Below, one piece after another: positions 1 through 10,749 of a DNA stretch of 64,000 bases. The stretch covers positions 18,708,741 to 18,772,740 of the forward strand of contig OX459099.1 of NCBI GenBank assembly GCA_949775045.1, written 5' to 3'. The stretch comes from Metridium senile (taxonomy: Eukaryota; Cnidaria; Anthozoa; Actiniaria; Metridiidae). A program made the position numbers and the translations under genes. Positions within the stretch are counted from its first letter, which is position 1, and every line of letters begins with the position of its first letter. The notes under the pieces are model-generated. The model did not search any database, was not told the origin of the DNA, and saw only the letters and a program-made list of their open reading frames with translations.

Positions 1-278
1 TATCACGTGTTCATCAGATGGTACTCACGTGACATGCACGTAAATCAGTGCCAGGAAATAAACTGTAAATTACCACAAAGAAATATGTAAATATGTAATT
101 TAACCATCAACAAGACAGAGAAAGGCGCTAGCTTCTTAATTTTAAAGGAATTTGTGTTTGTGTGAACGACAGTTGAGCCACACAGAGTTATGATATTGGG
201 AGTAGAAGGAAAGGAAGGAGAAAGAATAAAAATGGAAAACCATAATACGCTTCATATTTTAGTTCAACTAGATGCGTT

Positions 279-395
279 TACTCAGGCTACGTCATAGAGT
301 AGTATTTGTTTTTGATAGGTAGTTTACCCTGTGGCATTGCGTCATGTGTAATCTGGACACAACGATAGACCCATAGATAGGGTGTAGCCTGAGTA
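279..395. repeat. Short inverted-repeat element, CAGGCTA...TAGCCTG ends
   Basis: A perfect 12-base inverted repeat (TACTCAGGCTAC at 279-290, GTAGCCTGAGTA at 384-395) bounds about 115 bases. The TAGCCTG core recurs at several other hairpins in the window. No coding content. Confidence 0.5.
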
Positions 396-404
396 ATTAT
401 CAGA

Positions 405-735
405 TTATTGACGAGGGATGTTTTCTCGTGATTGATCCCGATTTTTTACACAAAAGTTTGATCCCTGAGCCGAAAGTTTGCGTATATTGATATCCCTGAT
501 CCCACAAAAAATGATCTGATCTCTGAATTTATTCATGCGATACCGATCCCTCATCCGTGATCCCTGGTTCCAGCTGATCTGGACTATTATATGTGATCCC
601 CGATCCCAGGCATGTGATCCCTGATCCCACAAAAAAATGATCTGATCTCTGAATTTATTCATGCGACCCCGACCCCTGATTCCAGCTGATCCGGACTATG
701 TGATCCCCGATCCCAGGCATGTGATCCCTGATCCT
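405..735. repeat. Degenerate tandem repeat of GATCCC-rich ~125-bp unit
   Basis: Two near-identical blocks start near 492 and 617, each with a tract of 'tgatccctgatccc', a 'aaaaaatgatctgatctct' segment and a 'ccagctgatc' segment. A third partial copy ends near 735. Open frames across it (minus strand) are repeat translation only. The rest of 1-1085 holds nothing else I recognise apart from an E-box-type CACGTG at 1086-1091, about 85 bases before the GID4 start. Confidence 0.7.
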
Positions 736-1175
736 TCGTCACGACCATGAATTATAAAAATTTATTCCTAGCCCCTATAACCAGCCTGTGAAACGGCCCT
801 CCGCTATGGGCTCCCTTTATGAAGAGGAAAGCCTTCCTCTTTCCCAAGTTTCCACTCGTATAGCCAGTTTACAGGCTAACAGGAATAGTTTGTGTCATAC
901 TTAGGCAAAACATTTTTTTTGGAGCACTTTCAAACACGATCTTCAGAATTTTCACTTGTCAAACATTTTTCATAAAAATTATAGAAAACTGGAAAACTTA
1001 GAATTTCTTGGCTATCAAAGTGTCAAAAAGTTATGAGAAATACGGTGAGAGTTGTTTTTTTATGCGTTGGGATCCCTTTGTCTATCACGTGACGCTTCCC
1101 ATAATCCTTCGTAATGTATTTCAAAAGATCTGTCGAACTTGGAAGACCAGTGAAAGAAGAAAAGAAAAAAACATA

Positions 1176-4100
1176 ATGCCGGGAAAAGTTGCAGCAAATC
1201 CCCTTCCCCCTAGTACCAAACAACCCGGTCTCGCTCAATCCTTACTCTACAGTGGTTCACGATTTCAAGGACACCAAAAAAGCAAAGGCAATCGTTACGA
1301 CGTTGAAGTAGTTTTACAGGTTTGTGATATGGGATAACTATCAAGTTTTTACTACTAGTGTGCAGTCAACACGCGATAACTTTATCTATTTTTCTCGTCG
1401 CTGATTCCTGTATTTCCCCTCTTTTACAGCATGTAGATGACGAAAGCGCGTTCCTCTGTGGATACCTAAAGATTAAAGAATTAACAGAAGTAAGTGCGTT
1501 ATAAAGTTCAAAGTAAAAGCCTAAAACGCCATCAAATTTTCTAAATGAACTGATTGTCGGACAATCAATTTCTACTATGTAATCACTTTGTTTTCAATTT
1601 AAAGGAAGTTTTTAACATCAAAACTTTATATATTTGTTATCTGTTTGTGTTTAGAGTTTGATAAAAAGCTTTTAAGGGGGCTAGATATATATTTTAAGAA
1701 AATAAACGATATTTTATCCATCAATGTTGTGGTATGTTGCAATAGTGTGAATGCCCAAAGTTAACGTTTCAAATATTTAGATTATAAATATCAAAAATAT
1801 ATCAAAATACATTGATAATAAAAAATGCTGTAGTCTTTATTATTTTCAAAATGGTTACAATATTTAATTATTGTGTATTATCGAAGTAAAAAACAACAAC
1901 AGAAAACTGTCAAATAAAAAACGCTTTTTCTTTTCTTTTCACATTTTCTTTTCTACGGTTATGTTACAAACTTTCCCATTATTTAAAATTATCAAATCTT
2001 GAATTAAAATAATACTATAATACTTAAAAATTACTAAATATTTATGTTAAAACAATACAAATGAAATTTAGACATTACAAAGTACGTACTATTTGAATAA
2101 GGCTATTAGAGTGCATTTAGTCAAACTGTTGAATAATTGACGTCACCTAAATTAGATAATTAAATTACTATTATAATTGACATCATATAAATTTGAAATC
2201 ATGTGAAAGCTGTTTGTTATTTCCAGGTGAGAACAACAAGATTATATGCCCTATTTTTCTTGTAAATGTTTGTTGATTCTGATTAGAGGAACCCCCTGAT
2301 TTTTTTTACCATTCGTTTGGCGGGCTTTTACTATTTTAGGTGACGTCAACTAAATATCTAACTAAATTTATCTAACTATTCAATGGTTTGACTAAATGCA
2401 CTCTACTATTGTTTTTTTACCATAATTTCTATTTTTGTTGTTCTTATTGTATTTATTATTGTAAGGAAACAATAAAGGAAGTTGAAGAGTACACAGGAAT
2501 TTTAAGAAGACAATAGAAGCTTGCTAGAAGCACACACAACTCATAGTGAAGTGATCAATTCTCAGTGCTTCTTAATTATTCTTAAAATTCCAAGCAATGC
2601 CGCCGAGTTTTATATATTTCTTTTATGAAATATTCAGTAGCCAAGATCAAACGAATCAACGTTTCATGCAGTGTTGGGTTATAGAGAATGCTACTCATCC
2701 AATCAGAATGTTTGATTTATACCAAATATTTTATATATTACTTATTGAGAATATGCTTCACAGCCAATCAGGGTTAGCGATTTATATCACTAGTCCCCTT
2801 CACAGTTCCCTGCGCCATTTTGAAAGGTAACCTGCGTCAAAGCGAGACAAACGTTGAGATTGCAATGATAGAGACATGTGAATAAATATTTGTCCAGCAA
2901 GGTGTTAAAGGTCTCTATCATTGCAAGCTCAATGCTTGTCTCCCTTTGATGAAAAGGCCCTGTAACCTTTCAAATGGGGAGCAGGGAACTATGAAGTGAA
3001 CTATTGATTGTTAATTAATCTCAAATTGAGCAATTTTTCAAACTTTCATTTTTTGAAGGAGTTTCCGACTCTCACAACTTACTTCGATGGTGAAGTTATT
3101 GGTAGAAAACATCCTTTCTTAACAAGGAAATGGGTGAGTACAATTATTTACTTATTGAAAGACTAAAATGATTGATTGATTAATGGATGACTAATAAAGT
3201 GATTGATATATATATATTTTTATTTTTTATTTTTTTGCTTGATTAAAATTAATGATTGATTTAATGACTAACTGAATGTTTGACTGACTGATTGACAAAA
3301 AAAATGATGGATTGATTGACAGATTGTTTGGTTGACTGGCCAAATAATTGATTGACTGACTATGACTGACTGACTTAGCTGAGGGTCCTGAAGGGGTAAA
3401 ATGGGAGTTGGGATTGGCCTTTGTGTTTACATATTGTGACCTTTGTAAACAGTTTACGTAATCTATGAAATCCGACCTCAGTAATGGGAGTGATAGAACA
3501 CCAGTAGTGAAAAGGGCCGGTTTTGTAAACTTTGAAAACGTTTCTTGTTTCTTCTATTTCTTGTAATAGCTTAGTACTAAATGTAATGCTTTTCCTTAAA
3601 TCGTAAATTGCAAATACGAGCAAGAAAATGACAAAAAAGCACATAATTTTGATGTTTTGTGAATGAATTTTGACTTGAAGAGCATGCGCTACTGACGCCA
3701 TCACACGATTCTTCAGTTTGATTGAGAAAGCCAGATTAAAACACTTTTCTTGGTCTTTTCTTTATTCCTCCGTTGTTCAAATATGTATAGTAGCTTTAGC
3801 AGTAAAAAGTACATGCTATTTTCAGCCGTTAAAACAAAAGTCTTGAGGAAGAAAATGACTAAAACTGTGGAGAATTTGATGTGTTTTGAATACATTTTCA
3901 CTTGCTGTCACGCGTCATTGAGCGCGCGCTCGGTATTTTCACTTTCGATTATCTGTCATTTTTTCAAAATAAAACGATTGAAATGTTATTTTTCTTTCAA
4001 AATATGGCAAAGTTTGACCTACTAGTTGGTTTATACCTCTCGCCCTCATGGTCCACGAGTCAATAGCCCACTTGGCCTCGAAGACTCGGCCTCGTGGGCT

Positions 4101-7100
4101 ATTGACGTAGACCATTCGGGCTGCGGGTCTAATTGTTAAATAGTTGAATTAGAAACTTACCGTTGACAATTTTAAATATAAACGTTCGTTTGAAATACAG
4201 TCCATCCTGAAGAGCGTGACTGCTACACAGTCGGAACTTTGATTTTTCAATATTATATATTCTTAAAAAAAAAAAAATTTTCCTGCAAAGGTCTCAAGTC
4301 CAGTTTAAGACACTGCCTACACCAAGTCGAGTATTAAAACAGGCTGCCAAAACTATGGAATTGACCCCTGCTGTTTAGCTGGTCCGATCAACTGGAGGTG
4401 ATCATAACACGACAAAACCTCATAGCTTCATCCCTTTATCTCTTTAGTGTGTTTTAAGAGATTGCGTTAGTAAATTCGTTACCACCGGATCTGATTACAT
4501 GCCAACGACTTTCCCACTTATAGAGGTCGGATTTCATAGACTACGTAAACTGTTTAAAAAAGGTCACAATATGTAGCGCTAATCTCCTAGGCACCACAGG
4601 AATCCAAAACAAGTTACTCGAATTTTTTATCTTACGTAAAAGCAACCAAAAGCTGGGCTCCCTGTGTTTTTGACTGGGAAAATGGGATTGGATGCAATGG
4701 GACTGGGATTTACAATTTAAAGAACAATAGAAAATGGGAATGGGATTAAAAACTTGAGCAAAACTGATGGAATTATGTGATTTTTGACTGGGATTTGGTC
4801 CAAATATGAATTGGAAATGGGATTCGGGACTCCTCCCCCCTTCAGGGCCCTCTTAGCTATTAATTGATTAATTGGTTGATTGATTGGATGGTTGTTTGTT
4901 TGGTTGCTTGATTGAATGATTGATTGATTGATTGATTCAATGATCTGGTTTCACAATTAACAGAGTGTTTTGTATATATATATTTTCATGTTTAATAATG
5001 TCTCCTTGTGTTGTTTTCAGGATGCTGATGAGGATGTTGACAGAAAACACTGGGTAATTAAGCTATGGTCCATATTTTCATGGGGGGTGGGGTTTGGGGG
5101 ATGGGATGGGATGGGATTAGGCATGGGTGGTCAATTGGTTGTTGTTTCTCACCTGAGTGGATATTATGGAGCCATGGCTAAAACATGGATCTTTGACTGT
5201 CTGTGTATCCATCATGGTTGGTCCTTGTGGCATAGTGGTTAACACATCGGACTAGAAAGCCGAAACCGTGGGTTCAAGTCCCACCAAAGGCAATTGATAT
5301 TTTCTCATGTACATATCTTTATTTCACTAATACACCAAACGCATTTCAATTCATTATTATATAAAGGCTTTTGGTTGACACAAATATTTCATTCATTTTG
5401 TTGAATTATATTTTTATTTTTTTCACAGGGAAAATTCCTGGCATTTTACCAGTTTGCAAAAACTTTTAATTCGGACTCATTTGATTATTCACAACTAGAT
5501 AACTTAGACTTCGTCTTCATGAGATGGAAAGTAAGTGATGCAGCCACATTCCTGACAAAACCACCAATATATATCTAGACACAACAGAGTGCAAACAATA
5601 TAACCGTGAAACATTACAGTGAGGATACTCGAACCGTGAACACTTGACTATTTTCATGTTATTATTTTCTGAACCTTCTACTGCTTCAAAACCTCTAAAA
5701 ATGGAGCAGGGAGTTCAAATACACTAAGTGTTCATAATATTATTTCAAATCTATTCGCTCAAGGGATGTGAGTCAAAAAAAGTAACAAAAAAACTCAGTG
5801 CTCCAGTTTGAGTGTCTCCACTGTAACAAAAACTAATTTCACTAAATTTGTCTATTGTAAATAGAACTGAACCGCGAATGTGTGCATTGTACATTTCGTA
5901 TAATTGTGGAAACGTAAAAAAAAATGTTGGTCTACTGTTACATTTTTGTTTAGAAAAATGAGACTGTAACACACAATTCTGCAGTCATCTCAACTCAAAA
6001 ACGATTTTACTTCCATATTGTGCGCTAGGATACTTGGCTAATTGCACGTGCACACTAAATTTAGTCTATTCACACTTCAACTATTTTTCACTAATTTCTA
6101 CTAAATTTCTACTAATAGTTTTTGGGTTTCACGGTTATATTGTTTGCACTCTAGTCATTGAGACAAATAAAATTGAAATTTAAAATAAAATTATTTAATA
6201 ATAATGATAGTATGCGCATATTGATTGGTCAAACAACTTGATGAGAGATGCTATCATTATTTTTGAGCAGGGGTAGGCAATCAAGTGTTAGTTTTATTAT
6301 CTTTTGCACATGGTGTAAAGATATATCAAAGTAGGGAGAAGCTACATCACCAAACCAAAAAAAAATGACATGCTTTATTATTTTATAGAAGATTTTAAAA
6401 AGTTTTTTTTTTTTCGAAATTTGATACTCAGATCTAAATGGTTGGGATGTTGAGAGAACATGTGAGAAGTTGGAAACCATTTGCTGTGCTTCTCATCTTC
6501 TCACTTAAAAGTTTTTAGATCAGATTATCAAACACGGCAAACTTTTGTTTTACAGTGCTGCTAATTCAACCGGGGCCACCCCGAGTTTATTAGCCAATCA
6601 CGTTTGGGCTTAAGAACAAAAGAACCAGACATAGACAAGTCAATTCGTGCCTATAATTTGATTGGCTGATAAGGAGACAATGTAGATATCTTTTGTTCTT
6701 AAGCTCAAACGTGATTGGCTAATAAACTCGAGGTGGCCCCGGTTGAATTAGCAGCACTGTAACCTAAACTGTGCTTAAAACATTTTTTATTAGATTTATT
6801 GTTGTTTTTTAATTTTATTCATTTATTGCTGGCAGCTTTTGTTATGTTTGGTTGGCTGTCATTGTAAGTGTGCTGTTTTGCCTTATCTGAGCATGAACAT
6901 AAGCTTATTGTTCTTTCGTTCTTCATAGAAGACTATTTTGTCTCAAATGTTTTCTGATGTTATGTCTTGTTCAACTTTCAGGAACAATTCCTTGTACCAG
7001 ATCACAAGATTCGAGATATCAATGGAGCCTCATTCGCCGGCTTTTACTATATTTGTCTACAAAAATCAACTGCCTCAATTGAAGGATATTATTACCATCG

Positions 7101-7176
7101 CAGCTCGGAGTGGTTCCAGTCGCTAAACCTTACACACATTCCCGACCACAGTCAACCAATCTATGAGTTTAGATAA
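1176..7176 (+). CDS. GID4: GID4, substrate receptor of the CTLH/GID E3 ubiquitin ligase (6 coding exons)
   Basis: Coding exons are 1176-1319, 1430-1489, 3059-3133, 5021-5053, 5429-5530 and 6982-7176. Every junction is GT-AG and phase 0, giving 202 residues. The protein matches my memory of the conserved core of vertebrate GID4 (yeast Vid24) almost throughout: [18 protein letters not shown] near residue 25, [31 protein letters not shown], then the C-terminal [20 protein letters not shown] and [12 protein letters not shown]. In the family this forms a beta-barrel that binds Pro/N-end degrons for ubiquitination by the CTLH complex. Length is near that of the conserved core; the long poorly conserved N-terminus of human GID4 is absent. 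I chose ATG 1176 (A at -3) because the in-frame upstream extension to 1008 resembles nothing in the family. The exon split after DRKHW and the 33-base exon 4 look ancient. All introns except the first and fourth carry inverted-repeat elements. Confidence 0.96.
2109..2403. mobile_element. MITE with TA target duplication, GID4 intron 2
   Basis: Termini GAGTGCATTTAGTCAAAC and its inverse face each other, flanked on both sides by TA (2107-2108 and 2404-2405). Inner arms share TTGAATAnTTGACGTCACCTA-like sequence with mismatches. No coding capacity. TA duplication fits a non-autonomous Tc1/mariner-type element. Confidence 0.75.
2791..3003. mobile_element. Fold-back element, GID4 intron 2
   Basis: The left arm (from TAGTCCCCTTCACAGTTCCC through GCAATGATAGAGAC) is mirrored by the right arm (GTCTCTATCATTGC through CAGGGAACTATGAAGTGAAC) with mismatches and one short indel. 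The arms are about 85 bases and the loop about 40. It ends 55 bases before GID4 exon 3. Confidence 0.7.
3160..4945. repeat. TGAT/TGAC microsatellite split by a ~1.5-kb inverted-repeat element (3377-4858)
   Basis: Degenerate TGAT-like tetranucleotides run at 3160-3376 and resume at 4859-4945. Between them the outer arms (AGCTGAGGGTCCTGAAGGGG near 3377 and CCCCTTCAGGGCCCTCTTAGCT near 4838) face each other. An inner pair of arms of about 50 bases (around 3430-3480 and 4522-4575, sharing GAAATCCGACCTC) encloses a small hairpin at 4032-4122. This is an insertion, probably composite, in GID4 intron 3. No transposase is visible. Confidence 0.65.
5221..5292 (+). tRNA. tRNA-like sequence, probably pseudogene or SINE head
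   Basis: A 72-base cloverleaf-like stretch in GID4 intron 4. The A-box is TGGCATAGTGG and the B-box GGTTCAAGTCC. The T stem GTGGG/CCCAC is perfect. The acceptor arms GTCCTTG/CAAAGGC pair at six of seven positions, counting one G-U pair. The anticodon stem has a mismatch, and a loop CTAGAAA would give AGA, but there is no long variable arm as tRNA-Ser needs. A decayed tRNA or SINE head is more likely than a working gene. Confidence 0.4.
5586..6152. mobile_element. Non-autonomous DNA element with perfect 27-bp terminal inverted repeats
   Basis: The 27 bases at 5586-5612 (AGAGTGCAAACAATATAACC...) are the exact reverse complement of 6126-6152. The 567-base element has no open frame of note. It lies in GID4 intron 5. 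The target duplication is unclear. Confidence 0.8.
6553..6759. mobile_element. Palindromic MITE, CAGTGCTGC ends, TA duplication
   Basis: Arms of about 75 bases begin CAGTGCTGCTAATTCAACCG and are near-perfect reverse complements (a few mismatches), including GTTTATTAGCCAATCACGTT. TA flanks both ends (6551-6552, 6760-6761). The CAGTG terminus plus TA target fits a mariner-type non-autonomous element. In GID4 intron 5. Confidence 0.85.
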
Positions 7177-8260
7177 CACCATGTAAACACTTCAGACAGT
7201 ATTAGAAACAACAAAAACACTAATGGTATCAAAAACAGAGAATAGTGTACAAGAAAGCACAGCGGCTGCAAAATGCACCTACAAGTTCAGGGACTGATCC
7301 AGACCAGACGTTGACTGTTTTTTGTTTACTCAACCTGAAAAAGTGACTCCTTAATCCATCCACATCACATTAGGAGCCAGTTGTACGAAGCCTGGATAAA
7401 GTTATCCAATGGATAAGAGTTATCCAGTGTAAAGAATTTGTATAAATTTTATCCAGTGGATACTAAGGGATTTATCCAGTGGATAGCACTATTCCGGCTT
7501 CGTACAACCAGCCCCAGCAATCCAGCACCATGCAGTCAAAAGCTGTGTTTTGGCTGGCCCCCTGACAGTAATATTGTTTGGTTAGGTTTCAGGGCTCGAA
7601 ATAGCTGCCTGTCAATGGCCAAATGCCAGGCAAAGTTTATGGTTCAAATGGCAGGCAAAAATAGTTATGAACTACCAAACAGATAAAAATATTGCAGTCA
7701 AAATGGACTGGAAATCATCTTCACTGTCTATTTATCTGGAAGTGGCAGGCCACTTTTTCCTATTTTCAGCCCTGGGTTTAGAGCAATTGTTTGGAAAGAC
7801 TCTAATGTTTTTCTCAAACCAATCCTAAATGATGTTTTGATTTGGTGCTGGATTGCCCCTATCTTTAAGAAGGCAAGAATGCTTGCAAAGAGTCAAGTTT
7901 TATCATAACAGTTCTGTAAAGTTGAGCTGTCGACAAAAAATTAATTTGAAAATCTGGCAGGTTTCTGTACACCGGTCTGCATCCACGCCTGAAGGTCATG
8001 GAACAAGTGCAGATGATATTGGCACAGCCATCGACAGAAGTTTTAGATGCACAATTTCAGAACATACACTGAACCATAAAATTGCGACCATTTTGAAAAA
8101 CTATTGTTCTTGAACACATGTCTGACAAGTTAAGAACAATAGAAGGTCTTCATTTATGACTTGGTCTATAGAAGAAATCATCCTTAGAATATCACAATAC
8201 AAAATATTTGTAAATCTACATGTAAATATGCCCATGTAATAAATTAATTATGATAACAAG
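7177..8260 (+). other. Probable GID4 3' untranslated region with poly(A) signal
   Basis: Sequence after the GID4 stop holds no further exon. AATAAA lies at 8238-8243, followed by a GT-rich stretch (gtggactgtgtctgt), a plausible cleavage site. An inverted-repeat element (7374-7516) is embedded in it. Open frames at 7438-7686 and 7853-8113 have no recognisable content. Confidence 0.5.
7374..7516. mobile_element. Inverted-repeat element with GGATAA/TTATCC motifs (copy 1)
   Basis: Ends GCCAGTTGTACGAAGCC and GGCTTCGTACAACCAGC face each other. The interior is almost entirely GGATAA and TTATCC words. A second copy with the same ends and interior is at 45191-45333. Confidence 0.75.
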
Positions 8261-8975
8261 TGGACTGTGTCTGTTCTAAAAACAACCAACAAGCAAACAT
8301 AATAGCTGCATATGTGCTCGGATGCCATTTTCTAAAACAAAGCATGATGGGACTGACTGAGTCATTGCGGCGTATATGTCTGCTAATAAACTCCAAAATC
8401 ATTGTTACATTTTATTTACAGAGATAATCGTTGTATCGTGACTTGAAAATTGTGAATTTCTATTTGATTTTGCCAAACCAATTTACCCCTGGGACCCCCC
8501 CTTTTGAAAAATCCTGGATCCGCCCTTGGTTGGTCAGCAAGCAGTTAACACTTATACCTCCAGATTCCGAGGAAAATATTAAAAAATCTTTGTTCTTTTG
8601 TTAACAGGTATTTCATGGAAATAGTGTTTGCAATCTTTACACAAGAAGTAGACAAACAAAATTGGTGAAGAATAAATACAATTATATCTTTAATATTATT
8701 GCAGCTACTGTGTAAAACTACTTTTACAATGTACTATAATTTTTGCTTATTATCTTATAATAAGTTATTACTTGGAAGTTGACATTGAGAGACCTCAAAC
8801 CTTCCAAGCAAAATACTTTGTGACACTACCATCCATGGTTGAATTAAAAAAATGATATTTACATATCATTTAGTAATACATGTCTCATACTGGTTTGGCC
8901 CCTCTCTCCACCCAAATCAAAGTTGAATTGTTTATCGGTTCCAACAGGTTGATTGATGAGGGGCGAGGGCAAAGG

Positions 8976-9049
8976 TAGCCTGCGTTACATCCGGTTTATT
9001 CCCCTTAATAACGGTTATTACTGGAATAAACCGGATGTAACGCAGGCTA
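8976..9049. repeat. Perfect 27-bp-arm hairpin, TAGCCTGCG family
   Basis: Positions 8976-9002 (TAGCCTGCGTTACATCCGGT...) are the exact reverse complement of 9023-9049, with a 20-base spacer that itself can pair (AATAAC/GTTATT). Part of the TAGCCTG hairpin family. The same first 18 bases recur alone near 51806. Confidence 0.85.
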
Positions 9050-9792
9050 GGGCAAAGGAAAATGTTCATATTTTCAAGTTGTACTGTTGCAAATGTTTTG
9101 ACATGAAGATTTTAATTTATTTAGGTGTGAGGGGGAAGGAAAATGCTCATATTTTCAAGTTGTACTGTCACAAATGAATTGACATGTAGATTTTAAAAAC
9201 TGACTAAAGTTTCAGTTACATTTTTCTTCCTACTCCACCATATCAGCTAAGTTCTAACTCTTTACACATGTATAATGCACTTCTGTTACTGTTACTTTGT
9301 TACACTACATTTAGATTGTTTCCAAGGCTACACTGTACTACACAAATACATTATTATTTGACGTTAAATTATCAGCGATGTCTTGAACACCTAATGGAAT
9401 AGGGCTTTGCTGATGGCTCTCAGCTATAAGTCTTAAGAAACTTGCTTAAACCGCCAGCTTCTGTTATGTTGATGCATTTATGATCATTTATCACACATTA
9501 CTACACAGACGATTGTCCAAATGTAATTATTTTTTAAATTAAATTATGTTACATGATTGAAATTTCATATATTTAAATTACCGTAACTATATTCAATTTG
9601 AAAAGTAATCAGCCTCATTTCCTAACACTAAAAAACCTTTTTCACGAAGAGTTTTTTAAATGGTAAGTATTAATAGCTAGATTACTGCCTAAAATACTAT
9701 TGAATTTACAAAAATATTCACTAAAGACACTTGTTGCTTAAGGCCAGCATCACTAAAATTGTTGATAATATACCAGAGAAAAATAGCTTATA

Positions 9793-10267
9793 TTAAGTAA
9801 TGATGTGTGTAAGAAGTAGGCAACTCTCTATTGTTCTGCGGCAATAGCATTGAACTTCCCCACATATAAGAATGTCTTAGTTTTCAGACTGAAAGTATAT
9901 TGGCCTATAGGTAACACATTTTAAAAATAAAATGTGCAAAAACTCTGTGTTGGAACAAAGTTTCTTTTGTACTAAAAGATCTCGTCCAATCATAAGCACT
10001 CAAAACAATATCCAAAAGACGTTTACAATTGGATATGTTCCCCACCTAGAAATTTTGGTATATAAAGGCTCAGGAAATCTTAGATGAAAAGGGAATTAGA
10101 TATCAAATAAAATATTAAAAAATCCACTTAGTTTTGAAATTATGGCAGATTTTCATGTTTTAACCTTGAATGAGATGGACGGATTAGACAAATAATATGC
10201 ACAATTAGCACCTTTCTGCATTCCATTGCCTACATTCTGCCTACTTCTTACACACATCATTTCTTAA
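9793..10267. mobile_element. Non-autonomous element with ~30-bp terminal inverted repeats
   Basis: Left end ATGATGTGTGTAAGAAGTAG (within 9793-9822) and right end CTACTTCTTACACACATCAT (within 10238-10267) are inverted copies with one mismatch over 30 bases. The interior is AT-rich and non-coding. It lies between GID4 and the JmjC gene. Apart from this element and the hairpin at 8976, I see nothing in 8261-10749. Confidence 0.75.
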
Positions 10268-10749
10268 TTGATATGGTTCTAAAAATAATTAATGTTTATG
10301 GCGCAGTGGCTCAAGCAAATGCCAGTCAAATAAGTTGTACACAAATTACACTAATATGTGGTTTGGAAACTTACTATAAATTAAAACAACTACAATTAAC
10401 TTAATAGATAACATTAATGAATTGTCATGATTATCCACTTCATTCCTGAGTCTACAAATTCAATAGAACGTTCTCGTATGACCCACTTCATGCAAATATG
10501 TGTAAAATAACATGCTAATTAGGTGTGTGTGTTCCAGTCTAGTCTTAAAATAATAGAGTAAAACACAACGAAAACATTAAATTGATAGATTTCTTCCAAA
10601 ACACTTTTAACCATGATTTTTACAGTGGATATAGCATTTCTAGGTAAAAAAAATGAAAGCAAATAGCCACAATATATGTTATTTCACACATATGCTCATA
10701 TGCATTTTAAAAGTGGGTTATGCGAAAGCGCTCTAATAATAAAATTATT

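Noticed and set aside
1008..1175. In-frame N-terminal extension of GID4
   Set aside because: Does not resemble GID4 N-termini and contains a CACGTG promoter-like element; ATG 1176 preferred.
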